The notes: generated by a model from the sequence alone, not told the origin. Counted from the stretch's first letter, positions 43,236 to 52,399 are shown. The stretch is 64,000 nt of DNA from Natronohydrobacter sp. (GCA_020832585.1 JAFIEL010000002.1:26568-90567); one strand, 5' to 3'. Translations and numbers: made by a program.

Positions 43236-43747
43236 GAATCGTGCTCCGGTCTGGCTTCGGCTCGTCCGTCGGACGTGCCCAGCATCATGCCGATGACCCG
43301 CAGGCCCGCAAAAAGCGCCAGGCTAAGCAGAAGCGCCAGGATCGAGAAGTGGATGTAATCCATCCGCACGCCCAATGCGGGGGATGTCTGGCGCACCCCG
43401 ATGGACACATAGCGCCAGGCCGGACCGATCAGGACCAGCGCAAAGGCGCAGGTCGTCCCTGCAGCCAGCAGACGCAGCACAAAGGGCACCGGGTCAGGCA
43501 GCGAGTCCGCAATCAGATCGACATTGACCAGATCCCCCGACAGAATGGCCAGACCCGCGCCGAACCCTGCCAGATAGAGCAGCGCGAACCGTGCAAGTTC
43601 CTCGGTCCAGACAGGCGATGCACCGATCACGCTGCGCCCCACGACCTGAACAAGCACCGCCGCCATCAACACGGCAAAGGCCAGCCCGGTTGCCGCGCGC
43701 AACGCTTGCACCATCCATCGGGTCAGCAGGGCAATGAAACGGGACAT
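43232..43747 (-). CDS. dctQ: TRAP transporter small permease DctQ
   Basis: A 171-residue membrane protein with four hydrophobic segments (about residues 20-40, 55-75, 90-110 and 130-155). It shows the DctQ motif WTEELARFALLYLAGFGAG. It partners DctM, whose gene overlaps its 3' end, and is separated from dctP by a 61-bp gap with a hairpin. Confidence 0.92.
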   Translation of the reverse strand: MSRFIALLTRWMVQALRAATGLAFAVLMAAVLVQVVGRSVIGASPVWTEELARFALLYLAGFGAGLAILSGDLVNVDLIADSLPDPVPFVLRLLAAGTTCAFALVLIGPAWRYVSIGVRQTSPALGVRMDYIHFSILALLLSLALFAGLRVIGMMLGTSDGRAEARPEHDS

Positions 43748-43770
43748 GGCTGCTCCGGCAAGAAGGCATC

Positions 43771-43793
43771 AGGGGCGCATGAAGCGCGCCCCT
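43771..43793 (-). terminator. hairpin after dctP
   Basis: Stem AGGGGCGC / GCGCCCCT with a 7-base loop lies between the dctP stop and dctQ start. Like the hairpins after the ABC binding-protein genes, it lacks a U-run and may stabilise the dctP message. Confidence 0.55.
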
Positions 43794-43808
43794 GTCTGCT
43801 GTCAGGCG

Positions 43809-44783
43809 CTATCGGTCGAAAAGCTGCTCGACGATGGCGCGAATGTCGTCACTGACACTGGACAGGACGGCATCCTGTGCTGCCGCCGCGAAAGCATCGC
43901 CATCGACTTCGTGAAAGATCATGCCTGCCGCAGCCAGATCGGCAGCAAGCGCCTGCTCATCGGCTGTGAACAATTCGCGCTCATAGGCTTGTGCGCGCGC
44001 AGCAGCTTCCATGACAGCGGCCTGATCCTCTGCCGACAGCCGGTCCCATGTCATTTCCGAGATCGTCAGATAGATCCAGGAGCGGACATGCTCGGTCAGG
44101 TTCACATGGGTCTGCACTTCGTTGAAGCTGGCCGATTTGATCAGAGCAAGCGGGTTTTCCTGCGCGTCAATCGTGCCGTTCTGCAGCGAGGTGAACACCT
44201 CGGAAAACGCCATGGGCGTCGGCGCGGCACCCAGCGCCTGCCAGACATTCACAAAGAGAGGCACATTCGGAACCCGCAGCTTCAGCCCGTTCAGATCATC
44301 CGGAGTGGTAATCGCTCGGTTGGCCGTCAGATTGCGTGGTCCGCGTGCGAAATAGGCAACCGGACGGATTTGCGCTTTCTCGATGATCTGCGCCTTGATC
44401 TGCTCGCCGATCTCTCCCGAAGCCACTTCATCCATATGCTCTAGCGAGGTATAGGCATAGGGAACAGCCAACAGGGCGGCCATGGGTGCCCAGTTCTGCA
44501 GACTCTCGCCCGTGATGGTCATGTCAGCGGTGCCGAGTTGCATACCGTTGATCAAATCCATCTCGCGGCCCAGCGACTCATTGGGAAAGACCTCGACCGC
44601 GATGCGTCCGTCAGTCAGCGCTGACAGCTCCTCGCCAAATTTCACCGCTGCCTTGTGCCAGGGGTTATCTTCATTCGCCAGATGCCCCAGCTTCAGCGTC
44701 ATGTCCTGCGACAGCGCCGGGAATGCTATGAATGGCGCGGCGATTCCGGCCAGAAGCAGTCTCTTGAGAGTGTGTGTCAGCAT
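43809..44783 (-). CDS. dctP: TRAP transporter solute-binding protein DctP
   Basis: A 324-residue periplasmic protein with Sec signal MLTHTLKRLLLAGIAAPFIAFPALSQ. It has the DctP carboxylate-binding region ARGPRNLTANRAITTPDDLNGLKLRVPNVP, containing the conserved Arg, and FSEVFTSLQNGTIDAQENPLALI. ATG 44783 is used; the track start adds 16 residues. It lies between the GntR regulator gene and dctQ in one operon and probably binds a hexuronate or hexonate. Confidence 0.93.
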   Translation of the reverse strand: MLTHTLKRLLLAGIAAPFIAFPALSQDMTLKLGHLANEDNPWHKAAVKFGEELSALTDGRIAVEVFPNESLGREMDLINGMQLGTADMTITGESLQNWAPMAALLAVPYAYTSLEHMDEVASGEIGEQIKAQIIEKAQIRPVAYFARGPRNLTANRAITTPDDLNGLKLRVPNVPLFVNVWQALGAAPTPMAFSEVFTSLQNGTIDAQENPLALIKSASFNEVQTHVNLTEHVRSWIYLTISEMTWDRLSAEDQAAVMEAAARAQAYERELFTADEQALAADLAAAGMIFHEVDGDAFAAAAQDAVLSSVSDDIRAIVEQLFDR

Positions 44784-44799
44784 AGTTTCCTCCTGTTGG

Positions 44800-45513
44800 T
44801 CATGGGGACGTTCTTCGGGTCGTCTGGTCAAAACATTCCGGCATCGCCTCGACGATGGCAGGAAGATCGTTCAGGATTTTCCGCAAATGCGTGCGCATCA
44901 CGGCGCTGGCCTGATCGGCGTCGCGGGCACTCAGGGCGTCCAGAATGGCCCTGTGTTGCTCGATCACTTCCTGACGTGAAAACTGCCGTGCGGTCAGATG
45001 GCGCACGCGGTTCAACTGGATTTTCAGCCCTTCCAGAATATCTGCCGCCGGGGCCTGACCAACTGCCTCGGCCATCGCGCGATGAAAAATCTCATCCAGC
45101 GCCACGAATTCCGTGGGGTCCGGGTCATCTGCCTTGGCCATCTGCTGTTGCAGCAGCATCTCCAGCCGCGCAATCAGTTCCGGCGTTGGTGCGGCTGCGA
45201 GGATACGCACTATATCGGCCTCGACTGCCTCTCGGACGAATTGAGCCGCCAGAACTGCGGGCAAGGAAATACGCCGGACAAACGTCCCGCGCTGGGGTCG
45301 GATTTCCAGCAGGTTCTCTTCCGCCAGCTTGATGAACGCCTCGCGCACAGGTTGGCGGCTGACCGAATATTCGGCTGCCAACTCCGTCTCGGAAATCCGC
45401 GCGCCGGGCATCAGATCGCCGCGCACGATACGGTCACGCAGCATCCGGTGCACCTGCGGGCCAACCGCAGCGCCCGGCACAAACTCGACAACCTGCCCGC
45501 TGATTTGTGTCAT
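44800..45513 (-). CDS. FCD-type GntR regulator of hexuronate genes
   Basis: A 237-residue GntR/FadR-family regulator. Its N-terminal winged helix contains MPGARISETELAAEYSVSRQPVREAFIKL. Its C-terminal all-helical FCD domain has metal-ligand histidines in LDEIFHRAMAEAVG and VIEQHRAILDAL. ATG 45513 follows GGGGGAGGG. It is divergent from the uxuA-like gene and heads the TRAP operon, so it likely represses both and is released by a hexuronate or its product, as UxuR/ExuR proteins are. Confidence 0.9.
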   Translation of the reverse strand: MTQISGQVVEFVPGAAVGPQVHRMLRDRIVRGDLMPGARISETELAAEYSVSRQPVREAFIKLAEENLLEIRPQRGTFVRRISLPAVLAAQFVREAVEADIVRILAAAPTPELIARLEMLLQQQMAKADDPDPTEFVALDEIFHRAMAEAVGQAPAADILEGLKIQLNRVRHLTARQFSRQEVIEQHRAILDALSARDADQASAVMRTHLRKILNDLPAIVEAMPECFDQTTRRTSP

Positions 45514-45534
45514 ATGCCCTCCCCCTACAGAATC

Positions 45535-45558
45535 TTCCATACAATCATACTTCCATAC
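45535..45558. promoter_or_regulatory. direct repeats in the gntR/uxuA divergent promoter
   Basis: TTCCATAC occurs at 45535-45542 and 45551-45558, a 16-base period, in the 110-bp region between the divergent GntR and uxuA genes. The location fits regulator binding sites; the elements are direct rather than palindromic. Confidence 0.4.
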
Positions 45559-45623
45559 TAGTCAACATCTTTCGTGAATGCTATTGATCGGCTATAAAGC
45601 GGCATCTGGCAGGGAGAATGCGT

Positions 45624-46841
45624 ATGCGTCAGACATGGCGATGGTTCGGGCCAAAGGATCTGGTGTCCGTTGACGACATGATGCAGGCAGGGGTCGAGGG
45701 TGTGGTGTCGGCGCTGCATCATGTGCCCACTGGAACAACCTGGTCGCCCGAAGAGATCGCGCGACGGCAACGCGACATCGCCGTCATGCGCGACGGCGCA
45801 CCATCCGGCCTGTCCTGGGAAGTGGTCGAAAGCCTGCCCGTGTCAGAAGACATCAAGAAGCAACGTGGCAACTGGCGCACACATATCGACGCCTACAAGC
45901 AGTCCCTGCGGAACCTGCATGCTGCCGGAATAGAGGTGATCTGTTACAACTTCATGCCGGTTCTGGACTGGACGCGCACCGATCTCGCCTGGCGGTTGCC
46001 AAATGGGGCAACCTGCATGCGGTTCGACCATACCGATTTCGCGGCTTTCGACATTCATATCCTCGACCGCCCCGGCGCCAGCGAGGACTATCCGCCGGAC
46101 GTCGTTGACGCCGCCCGCGACCGTGCCGGACGCATGAACGACGCGGACCGCGCCGCACTTGCGCGCAATGTCGTGTTCGGCCTGCCCGGCGCGGCAGAGC
46201 ACTTCACGCTGCAAGATGTCCGCGCGCATCTGGCCGAATACAGCCAGATCACCCGTGATCAGCTTCGGGGCCATCTGGTCGATTTCCTGTCCGAAGTGGC
46301 CCCCGTTGCGCAAGACCTTGGCCTGCGTCTGTGCTGCCACCCCGATGATCCGCCATTCGCCCTGATGGGCCTGCCACGCATCATGTCGACAGAGGCTGAT
46401 TATCGCGCGGTGATGGACGCGGTCGGTCTGCCCGCGAATGGAATTACATTATGCTCGGGCTCGCTGGGCGCGCGCCCCGACAATGATATTCCCGGCATGA
46501 TGGACCGGTTGGGCGACCGCGTTCATTTCCTGCATATGCGCAATGTGCTGCGCGAAAGCACAGCCATCGCAGGCAGCTTCCATGAGGCCGAGCATCTGGG
46601 CGGCGGCACCGATATGGTCGCCTTCATTGCCGCTGTGCTGCGCGAGGAAAGACGTCGCAAATCCGCAGGCCGCAGCGATTGCAACATTCCCATGCGCCCG
46701 GATCACGGGCAGGACATACTTGATGATCTGGGACGCAAGGCGCAGCCGGGCTACCCCTCTATCGGACGGCTGAAAGGGCTTGCTGAACTGCGCGGGATCA
46801 TGACGGCACTTGCGCATCCGGTCGAAGGGCTGCGCGCGTGA
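45624..46841 (+). CDS. uxuA: mannonate dehydratase UxuA
   Basis: A 405-residue TIM-barrel dehydratase. It begins MRQTWRWFGPKDLVSVDDMMQAGVEGVVSALHH, typical of UxuA, and has metal-site segments LCCHPDDPPFALMGLPRI, FLHMRNV and MRPDHGQDILDD. It converts D-mannonate to 2-keto-3-deoxygluconate. ATG 45624 is chosen because AGGGAG lies seven bases upstream; the ATG at 45618 is too near that site. Its stop overlaps the GTG of the next gene. No KDG kinase or aldolase is present in the window. Confidence 0.94.
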   Translation: MRQTWRWFGPKDLVSVDDMMQAGVEGVVSALHHVPTGTTWSPEEIARRQRDIAVMRDGAPSGLSWEVVESLPVSEDIKKQRGNWRTHIDAYKQSLRNLHAAGIEVICYNFMPVLDWTRTDLAWRLPNGATCMRFDHTDFAAFDIHILDRPGASEDYPPDVVDAARDRAGRMNDADRAALARNVVFGLPGAAEHFTLQDVRAHLAEYSQITRDQLRGHLVDFLSEVAPVAQDLGLRLCCHPDDPPFALMGLPRIMSTEADYRAVMDAVGLPANGITLCSGSLGARPDNDIPGMMDRLGDRVHFLHMRNVLRESTAIAGSFHEAEHLGGGTDMVAFIAAVLREERRRKSAGRSDCNIPMRPDHGQDILDDLGRKAQPGYPSIGRLKGLAELRGIMTALAHPVEGLRA

Positions 46842-48313
46842 CCTTGCCACGGCTTTGCGCAACCACCCAGCCCACAGGTGGGGCTGCACTGCCCGACTAC
46901 ACCCCGGATGCTCACGGCACAGGCATTGTGCATCTTGGCGCGGGGGCGTTCTTTCGCGCCCATCTTGCAGCCTACACAGATGCGGCTCTGGCAGCGTCAG
47001 GTGGCGACTGGCGCATCTGTGCCGTCGCCTTGCGCAGCCGCGATCTTGCGCAAACGCTTGGTGCGCAGGATGGCCGCTTCACGCTGATCGAACGTGCGGC
47101 AACTGGCCCGACCGCGCGCGTGATTGCTTCTGTCGCAAATGTCATCGCCGCCGATCCAAAGGCAGCATTGGCCGCGATGAGCGATCCTCGCACCAGAATC
47201 GTCAGTCTGACCGTCACCGAGCGCGGCTACGGGATCGACCGGATGTCGGGCGGCGCGGATGCCAGCCACCCCGCTGTCAGTGCTGATCTGGCCAATCCTC
47301 GGGAACCTGCCGGTGTGCTGGGATTGCTTGCCGCGGCCCTGGACAGGCGCAGGATGGCAGGCGTATCGCCTTTCACCGTCTTGTGCTGCGACAACCTGCC
47401 GGAGAATGGCAAACTGCTGCGCGGGGCCGTGATCGATTTTGCCAGACGCAACAGCCCTGATCTGGCGGAATGGATAGCAATGCAGGTCGCCTTTCCCTGC
47501 ACGATGGTCGACCGCATCACCCCTGCCCCGACTGCCGCGACACGCGCAGAGGCCACACGCCTGACCGGCTGCAGCGATCTTGCCGCGATCGAGACAGAGC
47601 CCTTTCATCAGTGGATCATCGAGGATCATTTCCCCACAGGGCGGCCGGACTGGGCTGCGATGGGCGCGCTGCTTGTCAAGGATGTCGCGCCCTATGAGAC
47701 GATGAAATTGACAATGCTGAACGGTGCACATTCCATGCTCGCCTATGCAGGCGTCATGGCCGGGCATCGATATGTGCGCGATGTCATGGCGGATCGCGAT
47801 CTCTCGCGCCTTGTCCGCAGACATCTGCACGCCGCATCGAACCTTTTGCCGCCGCTGCCCGATATCGATCTGAACACCTATGCCACCGACTTGGAGATGC
47901 GCTTTTCAAACCTCGAAATCGCCCATGAAACACGCCAGATCGCGAATGACGGCACAGAGAAACTGCCTCAGCGTCTGCTGGCACCTGCTCTTGCCTGTCT
48001 GGATTGCGGGCAGGAGATAAGGCCCTTCGCCTTCGCTGTTGCAGGCTGGATGAGATACGCGCTTGGCTATGACGACGGCGGTCGTCCTTATCCGCTCAAT
48101 GATCCCCGCGCCGATGAAATTCGCGCCGCAGTTGCCAATTACACGACCGACGCGCCCGGTACCGTGGCCGCACTTCAGGCATTGCCAGGGCTTTTCCCGC
48201 CACGTCTGGCGGCGTCGCATGCGTGGACAAAGCCTGTCACCGATGCACTTGCCGTGATGCTGTCGCACGGAATGCCCGTTGCGATCAGATCAGAGGCTGA
48301 AGCAATGAAATAG
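46838..48313 (+). CDS. mannitol dehydrogenase-family fructuronate reductase (UxuB-like)
   Basis: A 491-residue long-chain polyol dehydrogenase. It has an N-terminal Rossmann domain with IVHLGAGAFFRAHLAAYTD, the VTERGYGID region, and the C-terminal active-site segment KLTMLNGAHSMLAYAG with the conserved Lys-Asn-His pattern. It begins with GTG overlapping the uxuA stop (GTGA). Next to uxuA it most likely reduces D-fructuronate to D-mannonate; mannitol or tagaturonate activity is possible. Confidence 0.88.
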   Translation: MTLPRLCATTQPTGGAALPDYTPDAHGTGIVHLGAGAFFRAHLAAYTDAALAASGGDWRICAVALRSRDLAQTLGAQDGRFTLIERAATGPTARVIASVANVIAADPKAALAAMSDPRTRIVSLTVTERGYGIDRMSGGADASHPAVSADLANPREPAGVLGLLAAALDRRRMAGVSPFTVLCCDNLPENGKLLRGAVIDFARRNSPDLAEWIAMQVAFPCTMVDRITPAPTAATRAEATRLTGCSDLAAIETEPFHQWIIEDHFPTGRPDWAAMGALLVKDVAPYETMKLTMLNGAHSMLAYAGVMAGHRYVRDVMADRDLSRLVRRHLHAASNLLPPLPDIDLNTYATDLEMRFSNLEIAHETRQIANDGTEKLPQRLLAPALACLDCGQEIRPFAFAVAGWMRYALGYDDGGRPYPLNDPRADEIRAAVANYTTDAPGTVAALQALPGLFPPRLAASHAWTKPVTDALAVMLSHGMPVAIRSEAEAMK

Positions 48314-48387
48314 CGGCCTTGAACAGGTGAAAACGAACTGAACGCTCATCTCGCGCAAAGATTTCATGCGCGGCGTGATTGATTGAT

Positions 48388-48417
48388 GCCCTGGCGCACT
48401 CTGTTGCACGCCAGGGC
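48388..48417. terminator. bidirectional terminator-like hairpin between convergent genes
   Basis: Perfect 9-bp stem GCCCTGGCG / CGCCAGGGC with a 12-base loop sits in the 112-bp space between the UxuB-like gene (plus) and the monooxygenase gene (minus). No clear T-run follows on either strand. Confidence 0.55.
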
Positions 48418-48425
48418 GGGCCGGA

Positions 48426-50225
48426 TCAGCCCAGATGATATGTGTCGGGAACGCCATAAACGGGCGTCTCTATCCCCTCCATCCGCGCTTTCAGTTGCAG
48501 GGACAGGAATTGCGAATAGTGCCGCGACTGGTGCAGATTGCCCCCAGGAAACCACAGCGCCTCTTGCTGTGTGGGCTTCCACATGTTGCGCTGCTCGCCA
48601 ACCCAGGGGCCGGGATCTTTCGGGGTGTCAGACCCAAGCCCCCAGCATTTGCCAACCTTGTCGGCCACATCCTGCCCGATCAGATCGGCGGCCCAGCCAT
48701 TCATTGACCCATAGCCCGTGGCATAGATGATCACATCGGCTTCAAGCTTGGTCCCATCTTCCAGCACAACCCCGTCCTCGACGATCTCGCGGACATTGCC
48801 ATGCGCAAGCTTGATCTCGCCATCAATGATCAACTGGCTTGCACCGATGTCGATGTAATAGCCCGACCCGCGGCGCAGGTATTTCATGAACAACCCTGAC
48901 CCATCCGCGCCCCAGTCCAGCCAGAAACCGGCCTTTTCCAGCCCGGCATAGAACTCGGCATCCACCTCGCGCATCTTGTCATAAAGCGGGATCTGAAACT
49001 CGTGCAGGATGCGGTAAGGCAGCGAGGCGAAAATCAGATCGGCCTTTTCCGTGGTCATGCCATTGCGAACCGCCTGTTCGGAATAGAGCCCGCCAAGACC
49101 AATATCCATCAGCGTATCCGAGCGCACGATATGCGTGGAAGAGCGCTGCACCATGGTCACATCGACATCGTTTTCCCAAAGCGCCGCACAAATGTCATGC
49201 GCGGAGTTGTTCGAGCCGATAACGACAGCCTTCTTGCCACGATAGGCATCCGGGCCGGGATGGCGCGAGGAATGGTGCTGATCGCCCTTGAACCGCTCCA
49301 TACCCGGAAATGTCGGCATATTGGCTTTGCCAGACATGCCGGTTGCAAGCACCAGTTGCCGCGGCCTGAGCGTGACCTCTTCGCCATCGCGGTCAACCAC
49401 GACGGTCCATTCCTTGCTGGTCTCATCATAGGTGGCGGATTTGCAGGTTGTGCGCGTCCAGTAGTTCAGTTCCATCACCTTGGTATACATTTCCAGCCAG
49501 TCGCCAATCTTGTCCTTGGGCGAGAATACGGGCCAGTTTTCCGGAAACTTGATATAGGGCAGATGGTCATACCAGACCGGATCATGCAGGCAGAGCGACT
49601 TGTAACGCTTGCGCCAACTGTCGCCGGGACGGTCGTTCTTTTCCACAATGATCGTGGGCACCCCCAGTTGCCGCAGCCGCGCCCCCAGCGCGATACCGCC
49701 CTGCCCGCCGCCAATGATCAGCACATAGGGTTGGCGGCTATATCCCAACTCACGCGCTTCGGCCTCGCGCTCTTCCAGCCATGTTGTCCGGTTCTTGCCT
49801 GCGCCATGCTTGGCCCCGAGTGGACGCGCAAAACCTGCAGGCTCTTCATGGCCTTTCAGTTCGACCATAGAGGTCAGCAGCGTCCAGATCTTGCCGTCTT
49901 TCAGGCGGATCAGCCCGTAGCCGCGCGCAACCGCTGTCTCGAATTCGATCCAGGCCGTGGTCACACCGCCGTCTTCCGTCGCGGTCTCTCCCTCGGCGAT
50001 TGTCCAGCCGGTCGGTTTGACTGCGCCCAGTTGCGCGCGCAGCATGTCGGCAATTTCACCTTTGCCTTCGCTGGTGTGGATGTTCCATGTGAAGCTGACA
50101 AGATCCCGCCAGTAGCAATCGTCCTGAAAATGCGCCGTCACAGCGTCAATATCACCCTGTTCAAGTGCCGTGCCGAAGCTTTGCAGAAATGCGGTCACGT
50201 CGTCCTGTACTGTTGTGTCGAGCAT
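48426..50225 (-). CDS. FMO-type flavin monooxygenase with N-terminal SnoaL-like domain
   Basis: A 599-residue protein. Residues about 1-130 form a SnoaL/NTF2-like domain (FHAD-like pocket start with TAHFQDDCYWRDLVSF). From about 165 an FAD/NAD(P)H oxidoreductase follows, with the FAD motif IIGGGQGGIALGARL, an FMO-like FKGDQHHSSRHPG and a second nucleotide motif VIGSNNSAHDICAAL. The last has Asn where many FMOs have Gly. The ORF track start is TTG; ATG 50225 follows GGGAGGACTT. The neighbour upstream is an AcoR-like regulator. The substrate is unknown; Baeyer-Villiger or N/S-oxygenation are family possibilities. Confidence 0.85.
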   Translation of the reverse strand: MLDTTVQDDVTAFLQSFGTALEQGDIDAVTAHFQDDCYWRDLVSFTWNIHTSEGKGEIADMLRAQLGAVKPTGWTIAEGETATEDGGVTTAWIEFETAVARGYGLIRLKDGKIWTLLTSMVELKGHEEPAGFARPLGAKHGAGKNRTTWLEEREAEARELGYSRQPYVLIIGGGQGGIALGARLRQLGVPTIIVEKNDRPGDSWRKRYKSLCLHDPVWYDHLPYIKFPENWPVFSPKDKIGDWLEMYTKVMELNYWTRTTCKSATYDETSKEWTVVVDRDGEEVTLRPRQLVLATGMSGKANMPTFPGMERFKGDQHHSSRHPGPDAYRGKKAVVIGSNNSAHDICAALWENDVDVTMVQRSSTHIVRSDTLMDIGLGGLYSEQAVRNGMTTEKADLIFASLPYRILHEFQIPLYDKMREVDAEFYAGLEKAGFWLDWGADGSGLFMKYLRRGSGYYIDIGASQLIIDGEIKLAHGNVREIVEDGVVLEDGTKLEADVIIYATGYGSMNGWAADLIGQDVADKVGKCWGLGSDTPKDPGPWVGEQRNMWKPTQQEALWFPGGNLHQSRHYSQFLSLQLKARMEGIETPVYGVPDTYHLG

Positions 50226-50341
50226 CAAGTCCTCCCTTATGCCGATGTCTCCTCCGTGCGAGGAAGATTGCGATTCACGACAGTCTTGTCACCGGATGCC
50301 TGCCATCTGAGACAAGTTTCACCAAGAAACCCGGCCGGGGC

Positions 50342-50366
50342 GTTGCAGATGCAACAAGCTGCAACA
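50342..50366. promoter_or_regulatory. GTTGCA/TGCAAC repeats upstream of the monooxygenase gene
   Basis: GTTGCA-GA-TGCAAC (50342-50355) is a perfect dyad, followed by TGCAACA at 50360-50366 and a related CGCAACA at 50373-50379 inside the end of the regulator gene. The cluster lies about 120 bases upstream of the monooxygenase start, a usual activator distance for AcoR-type regulators. Confidence 0.5.
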
Positions 50367-50368
50367 AT

Positions 50369-52129
50369 CTACCGCAACAACCCTTCGCGACGGGCACGGC
50401 GCAACACGGTCGAACGGTTCACACCCAGCCTGCGGGCGGCGACAGACATGTTTCCATTGCAGGCCGCCAGCACTTGCGACAGGCTTTCGCTTGGCGTGTC
50501 TGGTTGCAAGGGTTCGGGCGGCAGGTCTGGCTGGTCGATCACACTGCCTTCGGCCATCAGTGCGGCAACTTCCAGTGTCTGGCTCAATTCGCGCAAATTC
50601 CCCGGCCAGTTGCGCGCCTTGAGCTCAGTGCGCGCGGCTGGCGAGAGTTTCAGCATACCCGGACGCCCATGCCCGACCCGACGCAGGATGCGGTCTATCA
50701 ACCAGTCAATATCCTGCCGGTGGCGCAAGGGCGGCAAGGCAAGGCGGACGGAAGCAAGACGGAAATAGAGATCCTTGCGCAGCCGTCCCTGCATGACGGC
50801 CTGTGTCAGATCTTCACTGGTGGCAGCGATCAATCTGGGGCGGGCCTTGACCGGCAGACCCTCGACCCGCAGCAGCCAGTCCAGCAAAGCGCCCTGCCCT
50901 GTTGCGTCAAGCGTATCCAGATTGTCGATCAGAAGCGTCCCGCCGTCGGGCCAACTGTCAATTTCAGGTAATGGCAACGGCATAGCCGAGCAGGCGAGAA
51001 CGTGAAATACCTTCGCCCCTCCGGCGCTGACATGGATCGCGCGCGCCAAGGCATCCTTCCCGGTGCCGGTTTCGCCATGAATCAACAATGGCACTTTCGC
51101 GGGTGCAAGCCGTGCGGCATGTGCAATCAACCCCAGCATCGCCGGATCCTCGCCGCACAGGTTGCGAAAGGCCGCAGGACGCAGGTCCGCTTCACGCGGA
51201 AGGAAAGCGCGTGCCTTTTGCGGCGCGATCGCGTGACCAAATAGCGCCTGCCCGTCATGCAGGCTGATCAAGCGGTCCTGTGTCGGACGATCGCGCATCA
51301 ACTCGGGCAGGTTATCGACACAGATATTCAGGAACTGATCAATCCTTTGGCCGATCACCGCCCCCCCTGCCCCGCCAAACAGCGCTTTCGCGCCATGCGT
51401 CATGCCGATGATCCGCCCTGATCCATCAAGTGCTACGGCAGCTTCGGGGTCTACGTCCAGAAACTCGGGGCTTCTGGAAAAGCGCAGCACCCATTCATCA
51501 CGGCTCTCTGCCATGAGATTGGCCATTTCCACACGGCGCACGCTGGCCTTGACCATGCTCAACGCAAGGCTTTGACTGATCTTGGGCTGCGGTGAACGCA
51601 AAAGAGAGATGTCCAAAACTGCAGTCAGTTTGCCCGCTGTGTCAAAAATCGGCGCGGCGGTGCAAGATAACGGTGTATGCGTCAGGTCGAAATGATCGCT
51701 TTGATGCACTGTCATCGCCTGTTCGGTCACAATGCAGGATCCCACGCCACAGGTGCCCGCTACATTTTCGGACCAATCCGAACCAAGATAAAGCCCGGCG
51801 CGGCGCAGATCATCTTCGAACTGTGGGTCGCCGAAATAATCCACCGTCACGCCCTTGGCATCGGCGAGCAGCAACACATAGTTGCGTCCCGCGATCTGAC
51901 GAAACAACGAGTCCAATCCACTGCGCGCGATCGTGATCAGACGTTCGGATTGTTCGACATGTTCACGCAACCGCGTTTCGGTGACGATATGCGCCGGGCT
52001 GGGTTTGGCCGGGTCCATGCCATATTGCTCGACACATCGCCGCCAGGATTGCGTGACAAATCCATCGCGTTCTATCTTACGTCCGGACAGGACTTTATCT
52101 ATTTCGCGTATGTGTTCCAGATCAGACAC
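50369..52129 (-). CDS. AcoR-like regulator lacking the GAFTGA loop
   Basis: A 586-residue regulator. The N-terminal region to about 190 contains a GAF sensor (GSDWSENVAGTCGVGSCIV). A central AAA+ domain has Walker A GETGTGKD and Walker B GGTLLIDNLD, and a C-terminal Fis-type helix-turn-helix ends NMSVAARRLGVNRSTVLRRA. Only about 30 residues separate Walker A from Walker B, so the ESELFGHxxGAFTGA stretch that contacts sigma-54 is missing. GTG 52129 is chosen because AAGGGGGA precedes it; the track start is a TTG eight codons earlier. It probably controls the downstream monooxygenase. Confidence 0.85.
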   Translation of the reverse strand: MSDLEHIREIDKVLSGRKIERDGFVTQSWRRCVEQYGMDPAKPSPAHIVTETRLREHVEQSERLITIARSGLDSLFRQIAGRNYVLLLADAKGVTVDYFGDPQFEDDLRRAGLYLGSDWSENVAGTCGVGSCIVTEQAMTVHQSDHFDLTHTPLSCTAAPIFDTAGKLTAVLDISLLRSPQPKISQSLALSMVKASVRRVEMANLMAESRDEWVLRFSRSPEFLDVDPEAAVALDGSGRIIGMTHGAKALFGGAGGAVIGQRIDQFLNICVDNLPELMRDRPTQDRLISLHDGQALFGHAIAPQKARAFLPREADLRPAAFRNLCGEDPAMLGLIAHAARLAPAKVPLLIHGETGTGKDALARAIHVSAGGAKVFHVLACSAMPLPLPEIDSWPDGGTLLIDNLDTLDATGQGALLDWLLRVEGLPVKARPRLIAATSEDLTQAVMQGRLRKDLYFRLASVRLALPPLRHRQDIDWLIDRILRRVGHGRPGMLKLSPAARTELKARNWPGNLRELSQTLEVAALMAEGSVIDQPDLPPEPLQPDTPSESLSQVLAACNGNMSVAARRLGVNRSTVLRRARREGLLR

Positions 52130-52382
52130 GGCGTCCCCCTTCTCGCCTGTCAAGCGTGCAGCTTGCGGTGAGAAACCTCATGTTGCAACTGTTCTATGGT
52201 CTGATATACCGCTTTGGCAGATTGCTTGTATTTCAGCTTTCTTGACCCCACGCATCAAAAGGTCAGCTTTACTGACTTTATCCGCACGTCTGCTCATCAG
52301 CGCCAGCACCATCGTTTCAGTCCTCATCACAGAGACAGACAGCTAATCGACAAGTGCCATATCGCCTGCAATACCGGGGCAT

Positions 52383-52398
52383 GTCCACCGCGGTGGAC
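52383..52398. promoter_or_regulatory. 16-bp palindrome just after repC, candidate parS
   Basis: GTCCACCGCGGTGGAC is a perfect palindrome one base beyond the repC stop codon. An identical copy lies within repC at 52832-52847. Repeated perfect palindromes inside a repABC operon are the usual form of the RepB-bound centromere. Confidence 0.6.
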
Positions 52399-52399
52399 G

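Noticed and set aside
50226-50368. Search for a sigma-54 promoter before the monooxygenase gene
   Set aside because: No TGGC-N8-TGC element with correct spacing was found; TGGCAG occurs without a matching -12.
49002-50768. 588-aa plus-strand ORF
   Set aside because: Antisense to the monooxygenase and the end of the AcoR-like gene; no domain recognised.
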